The notes beneath the pieces were generated by a model that was not told the origin of the DNA, ran no database searches, and worked only from the letters and a program-made list of their open reading frames with translations. Positions 28,001 through 38,114 of a stretch of 64,000 nucleotides of DNA are shown here, piece after piece. Position numbers and translations under genes: made by a program. Source of the stretch: Okeania sp034190295 (GTDB lineage Bacteria > Cyanobacteriota > Cyanobacteriia > Cyanobacteriales > Microcoleaceae); assembly GCA_034190295.1 (NCBI GenBank), contig JAXHSW010000001.1:79749-143748 (forward strand). The letters run 5' to 3'. The stretch's first letter is position 1. Every line of letters starts with the position of its first letter.

Positions 28001-30722
28001 TAACCAAGGTGATTTTTCATCAAGTAATGTGCAATTACCTAAAGCACCAGCATCAAGCCCAACTCCTAGAATTCCTTCTAATTTATTCAAAACTTTTTCT
28101 ACGGCTTTAATAGCTTTGCCAGGATTAACACAATCTTCAATTAAAGTTATTACTCTGTTAACACCTACACTTACAGTTCCTGCTAAAATGCATGATACAG
28201 AATCTCGCTTTGCTATTTCTTCCAAATCGCCAATTAGCTTATAAAATTCATTTATAGCGCTAGCAGTGCATTTAACCGTTCTCCACCAAGGTGAAAACTC
28301 TACTACAGCTTTTGCAACACTAACAGCTAAATCTGATCCTATTTTAATCGCGTCTAGAGTAGAACACTTTGGTTTTTCTTTAGAGTCCTCATCAGGGTCG
28401 TCATCAGGGTCGTCATCAGGGTCGTCATCAGGGTCGCCATCAGGATCGCCATCAGGATCGCCATCAGGGTCGCCATCAGGACCACCATCAGGACCACCAT
28501 CAGGACCGCCATCAGGACCACCATCAGGACCACCATCAGGACCGCCATCAGGACCGCCATCAGGACCGCCATCAGGACCACCATCAGGACCACCATCAGG
28601 ACCGCCATCAGGACCACCACCAGGACTAGGACTAGGACCACCACCAGCACCGCCACCAGCACCACTAACCCCTGGCTCTGCAAAATGCCACCCCGGCGCC
28701 AATATTCCCACACCCTCATCAGACTCAATCACCTTACCATCAGCACTCACAGTACCCGTACCAATAACCTCCCAATCCCCAGAATCGTGATTAAACGACC
28801 AAATCAAACTCTTCTCCCCAGGAGCTAACCCCTCCAAATTAGGAAAAGTCACCGGAGCGGGAACATCAAAATTAGTCGCACCCCCCGCTTGAGAGAAACC
28901 ATCTTCCCCACCAGCTTGTATAGAAATCACTAACTCCGGTTCCAAACCAGGAGGTAAAGGTGCCGGCAACCGATCTGGCGATACCGGAATAATTGTCGCC
29001 TGAGTCGCCACATTCCCTTCCTCATCCTGCGCTGAACCTGCGGGGAATGTCACCTCAGTCAATTCAAACACCTCTGGGTCAACATCCGGCAAAATCTCTG
29101 CCAACTGTTCCTTCGCCGCTTCCCCAAAACCAACATCTGTATCCTTCTTCTTCGATAACTTCTGAACGTCCCCAGTTGCCATGGGTGGTAAATAGATATC
29201 AAACTCCTCTCCATCCATTATCAACTGAGTTTCCTGTCCGGGAACACTATGGAACAACTTACCAACCGTTGCATATTCAGTACCATCGGGAGCATTAGTC
29301 GCCGTACTACCATCAATATGTACGGAAAACTCCGGTGCTGGTACATCCTCCAACCGGAAGAAACCTTTCTCATCCGTCACTGCTTTCACACCGGGCAACG
29401 CATCCAAGCTGATAGTCGCTCCTACCACTGGTTTATCTTTACCATTATTCTTCTTATTAAAAGAGTCGTACACATAACCAACCACATCAGTTCCCGGTAT
29501 CTGTGTCAATGGCAAAGTAGAAAAATCAGCAGTCATCATACCACCTGCTTTACCATCACCATCCGCATCCAACTTACCGCCACCAACCAACTTAATTTTA
29601 TCCCCATCAACTACTATCCGCACTTCCGTCGATGGTGGTAAAGACTGGTCGTAAAAGAACGTGGCAAACTCTTTCGTACTAGATACATCAATGCGTCCGG
29701 GTATCTTTTCCCCATTAGCAATTAAATAAAATGACTTATTATTAACAGTCTTAGGTTGCACCTCCTTCCCAAACCGCACCACAGTTTCCCTGGTTAATGC
29801 CACCATATCTTCACCATTAGTAGGAGAAATTTCCACAGCTTGAGGTACAACACTAAACTCTAACGTAGTACCTTTAGCAATATTATTACCAGCAACATCT
29901 TTAACTGCACGAGCGATCGCTAATTCATAATCTCCAGATACCAAGGGTTTAGCAAACTCCAGACGGACACTATTATCGGTCAACTTATCTACGGACTTCA
30001 CCGTAACCTTTTTGCCATCTACCTTCAAAGTGTAATTCTTAAGAGCAAACGCACTCTTATCCATCCCCTCGTCATACAACACATCCACAAATTCAGGTGC
30101 GGTACTCAAATTTCCAAATACACTGCTAGGAGTGGGAGCAGTGGTATCCAAGACAAAATCAAACTCCAAGACCTCAGATTTATTGCCTAATTTATCAGTG
30201 GCCACAAATTTCAAAGTATGTTCTCCCTCAGTCAATGGGCCACCATTAATAGTTTCTAACCGCTTTCGGTTCAAAGAAAATTGACCATTTTTCTTGACAT
30301 CTTTTAATACATCGACAAAATCTTTAACAGGGGTATTATCAAATCCGGCCTGCAATTCAGTAATTTTGCTACTATCTGCAACAGTACCCTTAATCGTGAG
30401 ATTTTTGGTAATACCATCTTTATTGATACCCGTATCTTGAGCCAATTGAATATCTATTTTCGGTGCCTCAATATCCTTAAACAAATTAAAAATTTGATTA
30501 CCTTTAAGATTATCGACAACTTCAATAAATCCTTTACCTTTTTTCTCACCTTTAGGAGCAAAGAAATCCTCAATTATTAAGTCTTGCTTGGGTTGAATTT
30601 TCCCATCTTTATTCAGGTCTATTCCTAAATCTGTTCCATTTCTTTCAATACCAAATTTACCCTTTTTCAATCCTTGATTAAAAAGTTTAGCTCCACCTAA
30701 CTTCAGGGTATCTTTTCCACCA
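25072..30722 (-). CDS. Giant RTX/Ig/beta-propeller/PPC protein, central segment
   Basis: Bounded by gaps on both sides. In N-to-C order: the end of an RTX block (DTLKLGGAKLFNQG, 30.6 kb); Ig-like and Big_5-type domains (30.5-29.8 kb, VDVLYDEGMDKSAFALKNY); a carboxypeptidase-regulatory-like domain (VGYVYDSF, 29.5 kb); a GPDG tetrapeptide linker grading into DPDD (about 28.4-28.65 kb); a helical domain with several Cys (27.85-28.35 kb); calcium-site-like DGDNDGLSAEAED and DTDKDGINDLAEI (about 27.3 kb); LVIVD-type propeller repeats (27.2-26.3 kb); Ig and Big_5 domains (26.3-25.7 kb); then near-identical PPC repeats (25.6-25.1 kb). It looks like an exported adhesin or matrix protein; no enzyme motif was recognised. 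Confidence 0.85.
28385..28640 (-). repeat. 12-bp coding repeat specifying GPDG/DPDG
   Basis: The unit CCATCAGGACCG (plus strand) is repeated about 20 times within the giant gene, translating on the minus strand to Gly-Pro-Asp-Gly, then shifting to Asp-Pro-Asp-Gly and Asp-Pro-Asp-Asp. It probably forms a flexible, acidic, calcium-friendly linker. The plus-strand open frame here is a shadow. Confidence 0.85.
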
Positions 30723-30822
30723 NNNNNNNNNNNNNNNNNNNNNNNNNNNNNNNNNNNNNNNNNNNNNNNNNNNNNNNNNNNNNNNNNNNNNNNNNNNNNN
30801 NNNNNNNNNNNNNNNNNNNNNN
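30723..30822. other. Assembly gap of 100 N
   Basis: The flanks join without missing bases: TTTTCCACCA before the gap and GTATCAATTATTTTAC after it are contiguous in the paralogous repeat at about 31380-31410. Removing exactly 100 positions aligns the reading frames on both sides. Confidence 0.95.
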
Positions 30823-31787
30823 GTATCAATTATTTTACTTCCACCAGCATTTTTAGCATTAAGTTGATAAGTATCATTACCTTTTCCACCATTCAAAACA
30901 TCAGCATTTCCTCCACCAATTAAAGTATCATTCCCCGCGCTACTATTTAACTTATCATTACCCTTACCACCATTTAACTTATCATCACCTTTACCACCAG
31001 AAAGATTATCTCTACCTTCAGCTCCAATCAGAATATCTTCACCATCTTTTCCAGTCAGACGGTCATTACCTTTTTTCCCATCTAAGACATCATCTTTATT
31101 AGTACCTTCAAGTTGATTATTATTATTATTTCCAACTTTGACAACACCACTTTCTTTGAGAATTACCTCACCAGAAAAATTATCTACTTGTTCGAGAAAA
31201 CCACTACCTTTTTTTCGACCTCGAGCAGCAAAGAAATTTTCCACAACCAAATCTTTACCCTGCTCAAATTTACCATTTTTATTCAGGTCAATAATTAGGT
31301 TAGTGCCATCTCTTTCAAAACCAACTTTACCTGGAGTTAAACCACCCCGAGATAGTTGCGCTCCACCTAAATTAAGGGTGTCTTTTCCACCAGTATCAAT
31401 TATTTTACTTCCACCAGCATTTTTAGCATTAAGTTGATAAGTATCATTACCTTTTCCACCATTCAAAACATCAGCATTTCCTCCACCAATTAAAGTATCA
31501 TTCCCCGCGCTACCATTAATAGTATCTTTACCCTTAGTGCCAATTAGGCGATCGCTACCTTTTTCACCATTAATCTTTTTTCTACGAATTATTTCTGTTT
31601 CTGTTTCTAAAATACTGAATGAGTCCTCATTCTCTAATTCAGAGATTGTTACTATTGTACTGTTCGAGGTCTCCAATAATTCTGTTTCACTTTCACTTGA
31701 AGATTGGTTAATAAAAATATCTGACACGATATTTTCTGGGTCTGTTAAATCAATTAGTAAGTTATTTTCTTGAGGTATTAGTTCCAT
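30823..31787 (-). CDS. Giant RTX protein, N-terminal segment
   Basis: Starts at ATG 31787 and runs into the gap. The first about 75 residues are acidic and Ser-rich with no classical signal peptide. Two blocks of hemolysin-type calcium-binding repeats follow: GSAGNDTLIGGGNADVLNGG in each, and GLTGKDGEDILIGAEGRD-like units in the second, separated by a conserved spacer (DTGGKDTLNLGGAQLSRGG to VVENFFA). RTX repeats bind Ca2+ outside the cell and are typical of type I secretion substrates, though here they are N-terminal and no HlyB/HlyD genes are nearby. Upstream is a 430-bp AT-rich spacer. Confidence 0.87.
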
Positions 31788-32221
31788 AAATCTATCCTTT
31801 TTTCTATATCTATCGGTTTTTTTAAATTAATTTTAACAAAGACTTCAAAGATAAAAAGTTTAGTTTTTTTACATTTATATTAAGTTTTTCTACAGAGATT
31901 TGATATATTTTAATATAATGTTATATATTCTGTTGTTATGTAAGCAAACAGCCATCAGTTATCAGCCATCAGCTATTACTTTTTTTGGTTTTATATAAAA
32001 GCTTTACTAATTGAGTCAAGATTAAATTTTACTATAAAAGCTGGCTGAAACAGTCTATATTCATTAAAATCCTATCATAAGAGCTGAGAGTTGACAGCTA
32101 AGAGCTGTTTGCGCAGCATTCGGACTGAAATGCTTACGTTGTTATCAACTTTTATGTAGTTACCAGTGGATAATTATCAATTATCAATTATCCATTAATG
32201 AAGAAATTTTGGAGCAGTATC
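31788..32221. other. Intergenic region between divergent genes
   Basis: No gene. It contains AGCTGTTTGCGCAGCATTCG (about 32103-32122), a word family also seen near 8340, 40015, 44935 and 46374, and TTATCAA/TTATCCA heptamers (32174-32196) that run up to an ATG at 32198. Confidence 0.55.
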
Positions 32222-33193
32222 ATGGAAACTTTTCAGAAAATAATATCTGTCCTAGCTTTTTTATCCATAGGATTTTCTTTCGCAGAAGTCTACTTAACAA
32301 TGAATCCAATCTGGAAGCGAAAACATGAGCGTGTAGTTGCAGAAAGTCAATCTGTTAGTGGCAATCTACTTTCTTTTACTATTGGAACTATTTTTGCATT
32401 TAACTCTCTGTTCACTGGAGAATATGTAAGTTTTATAGACAACATATTATTTAATGGTTTGGCATTGTTCTATATTTTTGTAGGAATGTCATTATGGGTA
32501 CCAGGAGAAAGAAAAAAAGGTTTCTGGACTTTAATCAAAGAAACCCTTAAATTTGAAAGAAAAGAAGCTGGAGATTTAGCTAAGTCATTTTTAAAACCTT
32601 CGGGAGCTAAAAAAATCATCAATATTTTAAGCCAGGTAGCTATGATTGATGAAGTAATTGACCCCAGAGAAAAAGAATTTATCCAATCATTTGCTGACCA
32701 TTGGGATATCCATTTTTCCTGGGAAAATTTCACAAAAAATCAAACAGAAAATAGTTCTGTAAATTTGATAAATTTACGTCAGGATGTAAATGATTATTTG
32801 GCAACTTCTCCACCACAGAAACAAGTATCAGAATTAAAAGATATTATCGATGCTCTGGTGAATATTGATGAAGAAGTTTCTGAAAAAGAAAGACTAATTA
32901 TGGGAGAATTAGAAGGCTTACTTTCTGAATATATTAGTCAAGAGTCAAATGCTGCTAGATATCATGTAATAGTAGTGCCACAAAACGAACGGCAGATTCA
33001 AGTAGTGACTACTTCACTATCAGAATTAACAAGATATGAAGTAGGAGAAGGATTTGCTTATAATAGCGGTCCATTTTATTCTAAAGAATATGCAGATATT
33101 ATATCTGATGGTTATCGCAGTCTCAATCTTTTCAGCATTGTGACTTTAACTATTCCTACTGAAATAAAGTCTATAGTTTCTGAGGGTGAGTAA
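32222..33193 (+). CDS. Membrane protein with TerB-like domain
   Basis: 323 residues from ATG 32222, chosen because GGAG lies 7 nt upstream; an ATG at 32198 adds eight residues but sits in heptamer repeats without a ribosome-binding site. Three hydrophobic helices occupy the first 100 residues (VLAFLSIGFSFAEVYL, LLSFTIGTIFAFNSLF, GLALFYIFVGMSLWV). After them a TerB-like helical domain appears (about 125-225; INILSQVAMIDEVIDPREKE, then DALVNIDEEVSEKE), whose acidic residues resemble a metal-binding site. A C-terminal beta-rich tail (YHVIVVPQNERQIQVV) follows. TerB proteins are linked to stress and envelope functions; the role here is unknown. Confidence 0.72.
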   Translation: METFQKIISVLAFLSIGFSFAEVYLTMNPIWKRKHERVVAESQSVSGNLLSFTIGTIFAFNSLFTGEYVSFIDNILFNGLALFYIFVGMSLWVPGERKKGFWTLIKETLKFERKEAGDLAKSFLKPSGAKKIINILSQVAMIDEVIDPREKEFIQSFADHWDIHFSWENFTKNQTENSSVNLINLRQDVNDYLATSPPQKQVSELKDIIDALVNIDEEVSEKERLIMGELEGLLSEYISQESNAARYHVIVVPQNERQIQVVTTSLSELTRYEVGEGFAYNSGPFYSKEYADIISDGYRSLNLFSIVTLTIPTEIKSIVSEGE

Positions 33194-34020
33194 GCAAATT
33201 AATTCATAAAATATTGCTACAAGGTATTTTTTAGTAGGAGTAATTCATGTTCTCCGATTTGATGGAATTGTTGAAAATCTTAATTTAAGTCAAAAAAGAC
33301 TTTTATTTCTTGAAAAAAACTATACCAATTTAGGAGCAAACCCTACTTAATTATGTTTAGCTAAAACTATAGAACTGCAGAAAATAAAAGCTGGTAGTTT
33401 AGTGGTCTTAACCAGTAATACTATCGGCTTTTCTTAGGTAATATAGCGTTATTTATTAAGGTGAAGACAAAGAAGCTGAAGCTTTTTTTATTCCCCTGTT
33501 GCCTATTGTCTGTGGCGCTATAACTGTGGCTACATATTAAAATGCAATAAATAATTAAATAATTAAAATTTTTCAAAAAGTAGTAGAATTGCTCTTCCAT
33601 CGGTATCAATTAACAAGTGAAAAAGCGACCACTTTAAAAAAAATATTAAACTTTAATCTATTCCTAGATAAAAATCAAAAACATCAAGACGGCAAACACA
33701 ACACATAACTTACGGTTTGCCACAATGGCAACGATCGCTCAGGGAGCGTAAATTAGAAAGAGTCAGGAGCAAAAGTATAAAAGCTCCTCAAAGTCCAATA
33801 TTCCTTGATGTTCGGTAAACACGCCTTCATGGAATCGTCTAACTGACCACAGTATAGATATAAGTAACTTAATCTTAAAAGACTGTATAAAAAATGGACT
33901 TGCCCTGGACTCAATCCAGAAGGCTTAAATATTAGTCCTTAAAAGTCAACCGAAAAAAATAAAAACTAGGGTTGACAAAAAGTAAAAAATTTTGTAGTAA
34001 TTTGGAGCAAAAAAACTCTT
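33194..34020. other. Long region upstream of dnaK
   Basis: About 830 bp. No convincing gene; a minus-strand frame of 62 codons at 33421-33609 has no family features. The last 300 bp probably form the dnaK promoter and leader. No CIRCE inverted repeat (TTAGCACTC...GAGTGCTAA) was found. Confidence 0.5.
33972..34000 (+). promoter_or_regulatory. Putative sigma70-type promoter of dnaK
   Basis: A perfect -35 hexamer TTGACA (33972-33977) is followed after 17 bp by TAGTAA (33995-34000), a weak -10 match. A transcript starting here would have a very short leader with GGAG at 34004 before ATG 34021. Confidence 0.4.
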
Positions 34021-35937
34021 ATGGCAAAAGTAGTCGGAATTGACTTAGGTACAACAAACTCCTGCGTTGCAGTTATGGAAGGTGGTAAACCCACAGTAAT
34101 AGCAAATGCAGAAGGTTTCCGTACAACCCCATCTGTAGTTGCCTATGGTAAAAAAGGAGAGCAACTCGTAGGGCAAATCGCCAAGCGTCAAGCTGTGATG
34201 AACACCCAAAACACCTTTTACTCAGTAAAGCGGTTCATCGGGCGTAGATTTGATGAAGTAACCAATGAAACCACAGAAGTTTCTTATAAAGTACTAAATG
34301 TTAATGGTAACGTTAAATTAGATTGCCCAGCATTAGAAAAACAATTTGCCCCCGAAGAAATTTCAGCCCAGGTTCTGCGTAAACTGGTTGATGATGCTAG
34401 TAAATATCTAAACGAAACAGTAACACAAGCAGTAATTACCGTACCAGCTTATTTCAACGACTCCCAAAGACAGGCAACCAAAGATGCAGGTAGAATCGCT
34501 GGTGTAGAAGTATTGCGGATCATCAACGAACCTACAGCAGCTTCTCTAGCTTATGGGTTAGATAAGAAAAGTAACGAAACTATCTTAGTATTTGACCTTG
34601 GTGGTGGTACATTTGACGTTTCTATCCTAGAAGTAGGTGATGGTGTATTTGAAGTATTAGCGACTTCCGGCGATACACACCTTGGTGGTGACGACTTTGA
34701 TAAGAAAATAGTTGATTTCCTCGCTAAGGAATTTGAAAAAGCAGAAGGAATAGACCTACGGAAAGATAAGCAAGCACTGCAACGTTTAACAGAAGCAGCA
34801 GAAAAAGCTAAGATTGAACTTTCTAGCGTTACCCAGACAGAGATTAACCTGCCATTTATTACCGCTACCCAAGATGGACCTAAGCATTTAGATACCACCT
34901 TAACTAGAGGTAAATTTGAAGAACTCTGTGCTGACCTAATCGATCGCTGTCGCATTCCTGTAGAAAACGCGATTAGAGATGCTAAGTTAGATAAAAGCGC
35001 CATTGATGAAATAGTATTAGTTGGTGGTTCTACTCGGATTCCCGCAGTCCATGGTATAGTCAAGAAAGTCCTCGGCAAAGACCCTAACCAAAGTGTTAAC
35101 CCTGATGAAGTGGTAGCTGTTGGTGCTGCAATTCAAGCGGGTGTGTTAGCGGGTGAAGTTAAAGACATTCTGTTGTTAGACGTTACTCCTCTATCTCTAG
35201 GTGTAGAAACCTTGGGCGGCGTAATGACCAAAATTATTCCTCGTAACACTACTATCCCTACCAAAAAATCAGAAGTTTTCTCAACTGCTGTAGATGGTCA
35301 GACAAATGTAGAAATTCATGTACTGCAGGGCGAGCGGGAAATGTCTAACGACAACAAGAGTTTAGGAACTTTCCGGCTAGATGGTATCCCCGCAGCACCT
35401 CGTGGTGTACCTCAAATTGAAGTTACCTTCGATATTGATGCTAACGGTATTCTGAATGTAGCTGCGAAGGATAAAGGTACTGGTAAGGAACAGTCTATTA
35501 GTATTACAGGTGCTTCCACTCTACCAGATACTGAAGTCGAGCGGATGGTGAAAGAAGCAGAAGCTAATGCTGCTGCTGACCAAGAGCGTCGTGAAAAAAT
35601 TGACCGCAAAAACCAAGCAGACTCTTTAGCATATCAAGCTGAGAAACAAATTCAGGAGTTGGGAGATAAAGTCCCTGAAGCTGATAAGACTAAGATTGAA
35701 GGGTTGATTAAAGATTTGCGTGATGCTGTTTCTCAAGAAGATGACGAACGTATTCAGTCTCTAACTACTGAGTTGCAACAAGCTCTCTACAGTGTTAGCA
35801 GCAATATTTATCAACAAGGTTCTCCTGATGGAGCAACTCCTCCTCCTCCTAATGGTGATGGTGCTGCTGAGTCTTCTTCAAGTTCTGCTGGTGGAGAAGA
35901 TGTAATTGATGCTGACTTTACTGAAACTAAAAAATAA
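34021..35937 (+). CDS. dnaK: Molecular chaperone DnaK (Hsp70)
   Basis: 638 residues. The nucleotide-binding domain has IDLGTTNSCVAV at the N-terminus, VFDLGGGTFDVSIL (about residue 190) and VLVGGSTRIPAV (about 335). The substrate-binding domain and helical lid follow, and the end is GGEDVIDADFTETKK. The length and tail match the DnaK2 type, the main essential paralogue of cyanobacteria, rather than the longer DnaK1 or DnaK3. It folds and protects cytosolic proteins with DnaJ and GrpE, which are not encoded nearby. GGAG at 34004-34007 serves as ribosome-binding site, and a strong hairpin follows the gene. Confidence 0.98.
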   Translation: MAKVVGIDLGTTNSCVAVMEGGKPTVIANAEGFRTTPSVVAYGKKGEQLVGQIAKRQAVMNTQNTFYSVKRFIGRRFDEVTNETTEVSYKVLNVNGNVKLDCPALEKQFAPEEISAQVLRKLVDDASKYLNETVTQAVITVPAYFNDSQRQATKDAGRIAGVEVLRIINEPTAASLAYGLDKKSNETILVFDLGGGTFDVSILEVGDGVFEVLATSGDTHLGGDDFDKKIVDFLAKEFEKAEGIDLRKDKQALQRLTEAAEKAKIELSSVTQTEINLPFITATQDGPKHLDTTLTRGKFEELCADLIDRCRIPVENAIRDAKLDKSAIDEIVLVGGSTRIPAVHGIVKKVLGKDPNQSVNPDEVVAVGAAIQAGVLAGEVKDILLLDVTPLSLGVETLGGVMTKIIPRNTTIPTKKSEVFSTAVDGQTNVEIHVLQGEREMSNDNKSLGTFRLDGIPAAPRGVPQIEVTFDIDANGILNVAAKDKGTGKEQSISITGASTLPDTEVERMVKEAEANAAADQERREKIDRKNQADSLAYQAEKQIQELGDKVPEADKTKIEGLIKDLRDAVSQEDDERIQSLTTELQQALYSVSSNIYQQGSPDGATPPPPNGDGAAESSSSSAGGEDVIDADFTETKK

Positions 35938-35969
35938 ATAGTCTATCACTTTTAATTTAAGTGCATATT

Positions 35970-35999
35970 AGTAGAGTGTAACAAAAGCCACACTCTACT
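35970..35999 (+). terminator. Terminator hairpin after dnaK
   Basis: AGTAGAGTGT and ACACTCTACT form a perfect 10-bp stem with a 10-nt loop, 33 bp after the dnaK stop, followed by TTGCATTTAT. Confidence 0.7.
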
Positions 36000-36103
36000 T
36001 TGCATTTATAGCGTTTTTCACACCAAAATCTCTCTTTTCTAGCTAAATAAAAACTACTTTGATTAGCTATCAGTGTTGAATTTTACAAACAAAATAACTT
36101 GTA

Positions 36104-36616
36104 ATGGCAAAACCTTCTCCTATTGTTTCAGGCGATCGCCTCCAAGCAGCTAATAAAGTTAAACAACTGCGTAAACTTAGCGACTTACTTGATAATGCTA
36201 TTCGTGTTCCTGGTACTTCTTATGGCGTTGGTATCGACCCACTTCTGGGATTAATTCCTGGAGGTGGTGATTTTTTAGGAGGACTTATTTCTGTTTATAT
36301 TGTATTTTCAGCAGCAATGATGGGTTTGCCCAGGGAAACTCTGATGCGAATGTCTTCTAATATTGTATTTGATTCTTTGGTAGGAATTGTACCTGTTTTT
36401 GGAGATTTGTTTGATGTCGCGTGGAAGGCAAATTCTAAAAACATGGATATTTTGGAGGCTCATTTAGAGTCTCCTAAAGTTAGTAAAAGTGCCGATCGCG
36501 GGTTTGTTTTTCTACTTTTAGGTGGTTTAATTTTATTTGTTATTGCTATTGCTGCTTTGGGGTTTTTAGTTATTAGTTTATTGGTGCAGATTTTACAGTT
36601 TATTGTATCAGGTTAG
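36104..36616 (+). CDS. DUF4112 membrane protein
   Basis: 170 residues. DUF4112 hallmarks are GVGIDPLLGLIPGGGDFLGG (about 46-65) and the second half SLVGIVPVFGDLFDVAWKAN, with hydrophobic stretches between, plus a C-terminal membrane segment (LLGGLILFVIAIAALGFLV). Function of the family is unknown. It is complete at the usual length. A HIP1-like GGCGATCGCC lies in the start region. No partner genes are close. Confidence 0.88.
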   Translation: MAKPSPIVSGDRLQAANKVKQLRKLSDLLDNAIRVPGTSYGVGIDPLLGLIPGGGDFLGGLISVYIVFSAAMMGLPRETLMRMSSNIVFDSLVGIVPVFGDLFDVAWKANSKNMDILEAHLESPKVSKSADRGFVFLLLGGLILFVIAIAALGFLVISLLVQILQFIVSG

Positions 36617-36626
36617 GTTGAGAAAA

Positions 36627-36692
36627 ATGGTTTTAAAAATTGCACTTTTCAACCATAAAGGTGGGGTTAGCAAAACAACAACAACATTTTAG
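36627..36692 (+). pseudogene. ParA/MinD-type ATPase N-terminal stub
   Basis: A 21-residue frame reads MVLKIALFNHKGGVSKTTTT then Phe and stop. HKGGVSKTT is the deviant Walker A motif of ParA-type ATPases, and it starts at the usual distance from the N-terminus. The sequence after the stop is AGAATTA heptamer repeats, so the rest of the gene has been lost, probably by a repeat-mediated deletion or insertion. It is 10 bp downstream of the DUF4112 gene. Confidence 0.75.
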
Positions 36693-37256
36693 AATTAAGA
36701 ATTAAGAATTTAGAATTAAGAATTTAGAATTACCTCTCCTTTAAAACGGATAGGATTGACTAATCATGAAAATTTTTCTTTTTATCCTCTTAAAAGAGGA
36801 GGCTTTCAACCACAATTTTTCGGTAATTCTTCTTTAGGAGTAGAACAACTAAAATAACCACCCCAATATTGAAGTGGTCATTAACTGCTATAAAAACGAG
36901 ATTAGCAAGTGTTATTAGTATTAGCGTTTAACTTAACCTTGCGCTAACTAGACTTTAATTATTACAGACTTATACATTATAAATCAAGAGGACTATTGCT
37001 ATAACCCAAAATTTTTTTTCTATTTCCAGTCACAAAATTTTAATTTAGCTATATTTCCTGTTATTTCTCCTAATTGATACCGTGTCCGGATGATTAACTC
37101 TAATAAAAATGTTTTATTAAAGCGATATTGAAGAAATATCCCAAATTTATGCACAGTATAATTGTTGAAATACTAAATATCTACAACTATAGAAGTATTG
37201 AATATTGACAAAAAAATTTATATGGTTTGAAAGAATAATTATATACCTCAGCAAAT
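36693..37256. other. Intergenic region downstream of the ParA stub
   Basis: Holds AGAATTA heptamers (36691-36730), an AATTACC-type element (36728-36828) and otherwise AT-rich sequence with no ORF of note up to the lactonase gene. Confidence 0.6.
36728..36828. repeat. Element with AATTACC/GGTAATT ends, copy 4
   Basis: 101 bp from AATTACCTCTCCTTTAAAAC to AATTTTTCGGTAATT. It has perfect inverted 7-bp ends and the internal hairpin CCTCTTAAAAGAGG. It is the best-preserved copy in the window. Confidence 0.78.
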
Positions 37257-38114
37257 ATGAATACACCTGAAATTATCGCAGATTATCAATGTCATAATGC
37301 AGAAGTACCAATGTGGCATCCCCTCGAACAATGTTTATACTGGGCAGACATTCCCACAGGTAGAATGTTTCGTTATTACCCCAATACCAATACCCACGAA
37401 CAAATCTATCAAGGAGAACCTATTGGTGGAATAACCATTCAGTCAGATGGAGCATTGTTGCTATTTATGAATAAAGGAGCGATCGCTCGTTGGCAAGCAG
37501 GTAAACTCACACCCATTATAGAAATTCCTGAAGAAAGTGATACTCGCTTCAATGACTGCATTGCCGACCCCACAGGTCGCGTTTTCAGCGGTACGGTTAG
37601 TACATCAACTCACCTTGGCAACCTCTACCGCTTAGATACTGACGGCACTATCACCAAAGTATTGACAGGATTAGAAATTCCTAATGGTATGGGGTTTACC
37701 CCCGACGGTAAGCAAATGTATTTCACAGATTCCCCTAAGAGAAAAATTTATCTATTTGATTACGACAAAACTACAGGCAACCTCAGTAACCAGCGTGTTT
37801 TGATTACAACTCCAGAAAATGAGGGCGTACCTGATGGAATGACAGTAGACGCAGAAGGCTATATTTGGTCAGCTCGTTGGGATGGGGGACATTTATTCCG
37901 TTACAATCCCGATGGCGTGGAAGTTTTGCGGATTCCGTTTCCAGCAAAAAAAGTTTCTTGCATAACCTTTGGTGGGACTAACTACACCGATATGTATGTC
38001 ACGACAGCAGGAGGCGATCGCCGTGCAACAGAGGGGTCTGGAGCTGGTGCAGTTTTTCGGTTAAATATTGGTATTCAGGGAGTACCAGAGTTTATGTCTA
38101 AGGTGCAGGTTTAA
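37257..38114 (+). CDS. SMP-30/gluconolactonase family protein
   Basis: 285 residues, a six-bladed beta-propeller lactonase. Metal-ligand positions are visible: Glu in HNAEVPMWHP (about residue 16), Asn in TRFNDCIADP (about 97), Asn in IPNGMGFTPDG (about 144) and Asp in VPDGMTVDAEG (about 193). Members hydrolyse sugar lactones such as gluconolactone in a Ca2+- or Zn2+-dependent way. Length and all four ligands support a working enzyme. It is monocistronic; the following spacer has GGGGGAGTG tandem repeats. Confidence 0.92.
   Translation: MNTPEIIADYQCHNAEVPMWHPLEQCLYWADIPTGRMFRYYPNTNTHEQIYQGEPIGGITIQSDGALLLFMNKGAIARWQAGKLTPIIEIPEESDTRFNDCIADPTGRVFSGTVSTSTHLGNLYRLDTDGTITKVLTGLEIPNGMGFTPDGKQMYFTDSPKRKIYLFDYDKTTGNLSNQRVLITTPENEGVPDGMTVDAEGYIWSARWDGGHLFRYNPDGVEVLRIPFPAKKVSCITFGGTNYTDMYVTTAGGDRRATEGSGAGAVFRLNIGIQGVPEFMSKVQV

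Noticed and set aside
28266..28790. 174-codon plus frame rich in Gly-Pro-Ser
   Set aside because: Antisense of the GPDG linker repeat of the giant gene.
33700..34020. CIRCE heat-shock operator upstream of dnaK
   Set aside because: The 9-9-9 inverted repeat was looked for and not found.
34551..35078. 175-codon minus frame opposite dnaK
   Set aside because: Shadow of the dnaK coding sequence; codon structure belongs to the plus strand.
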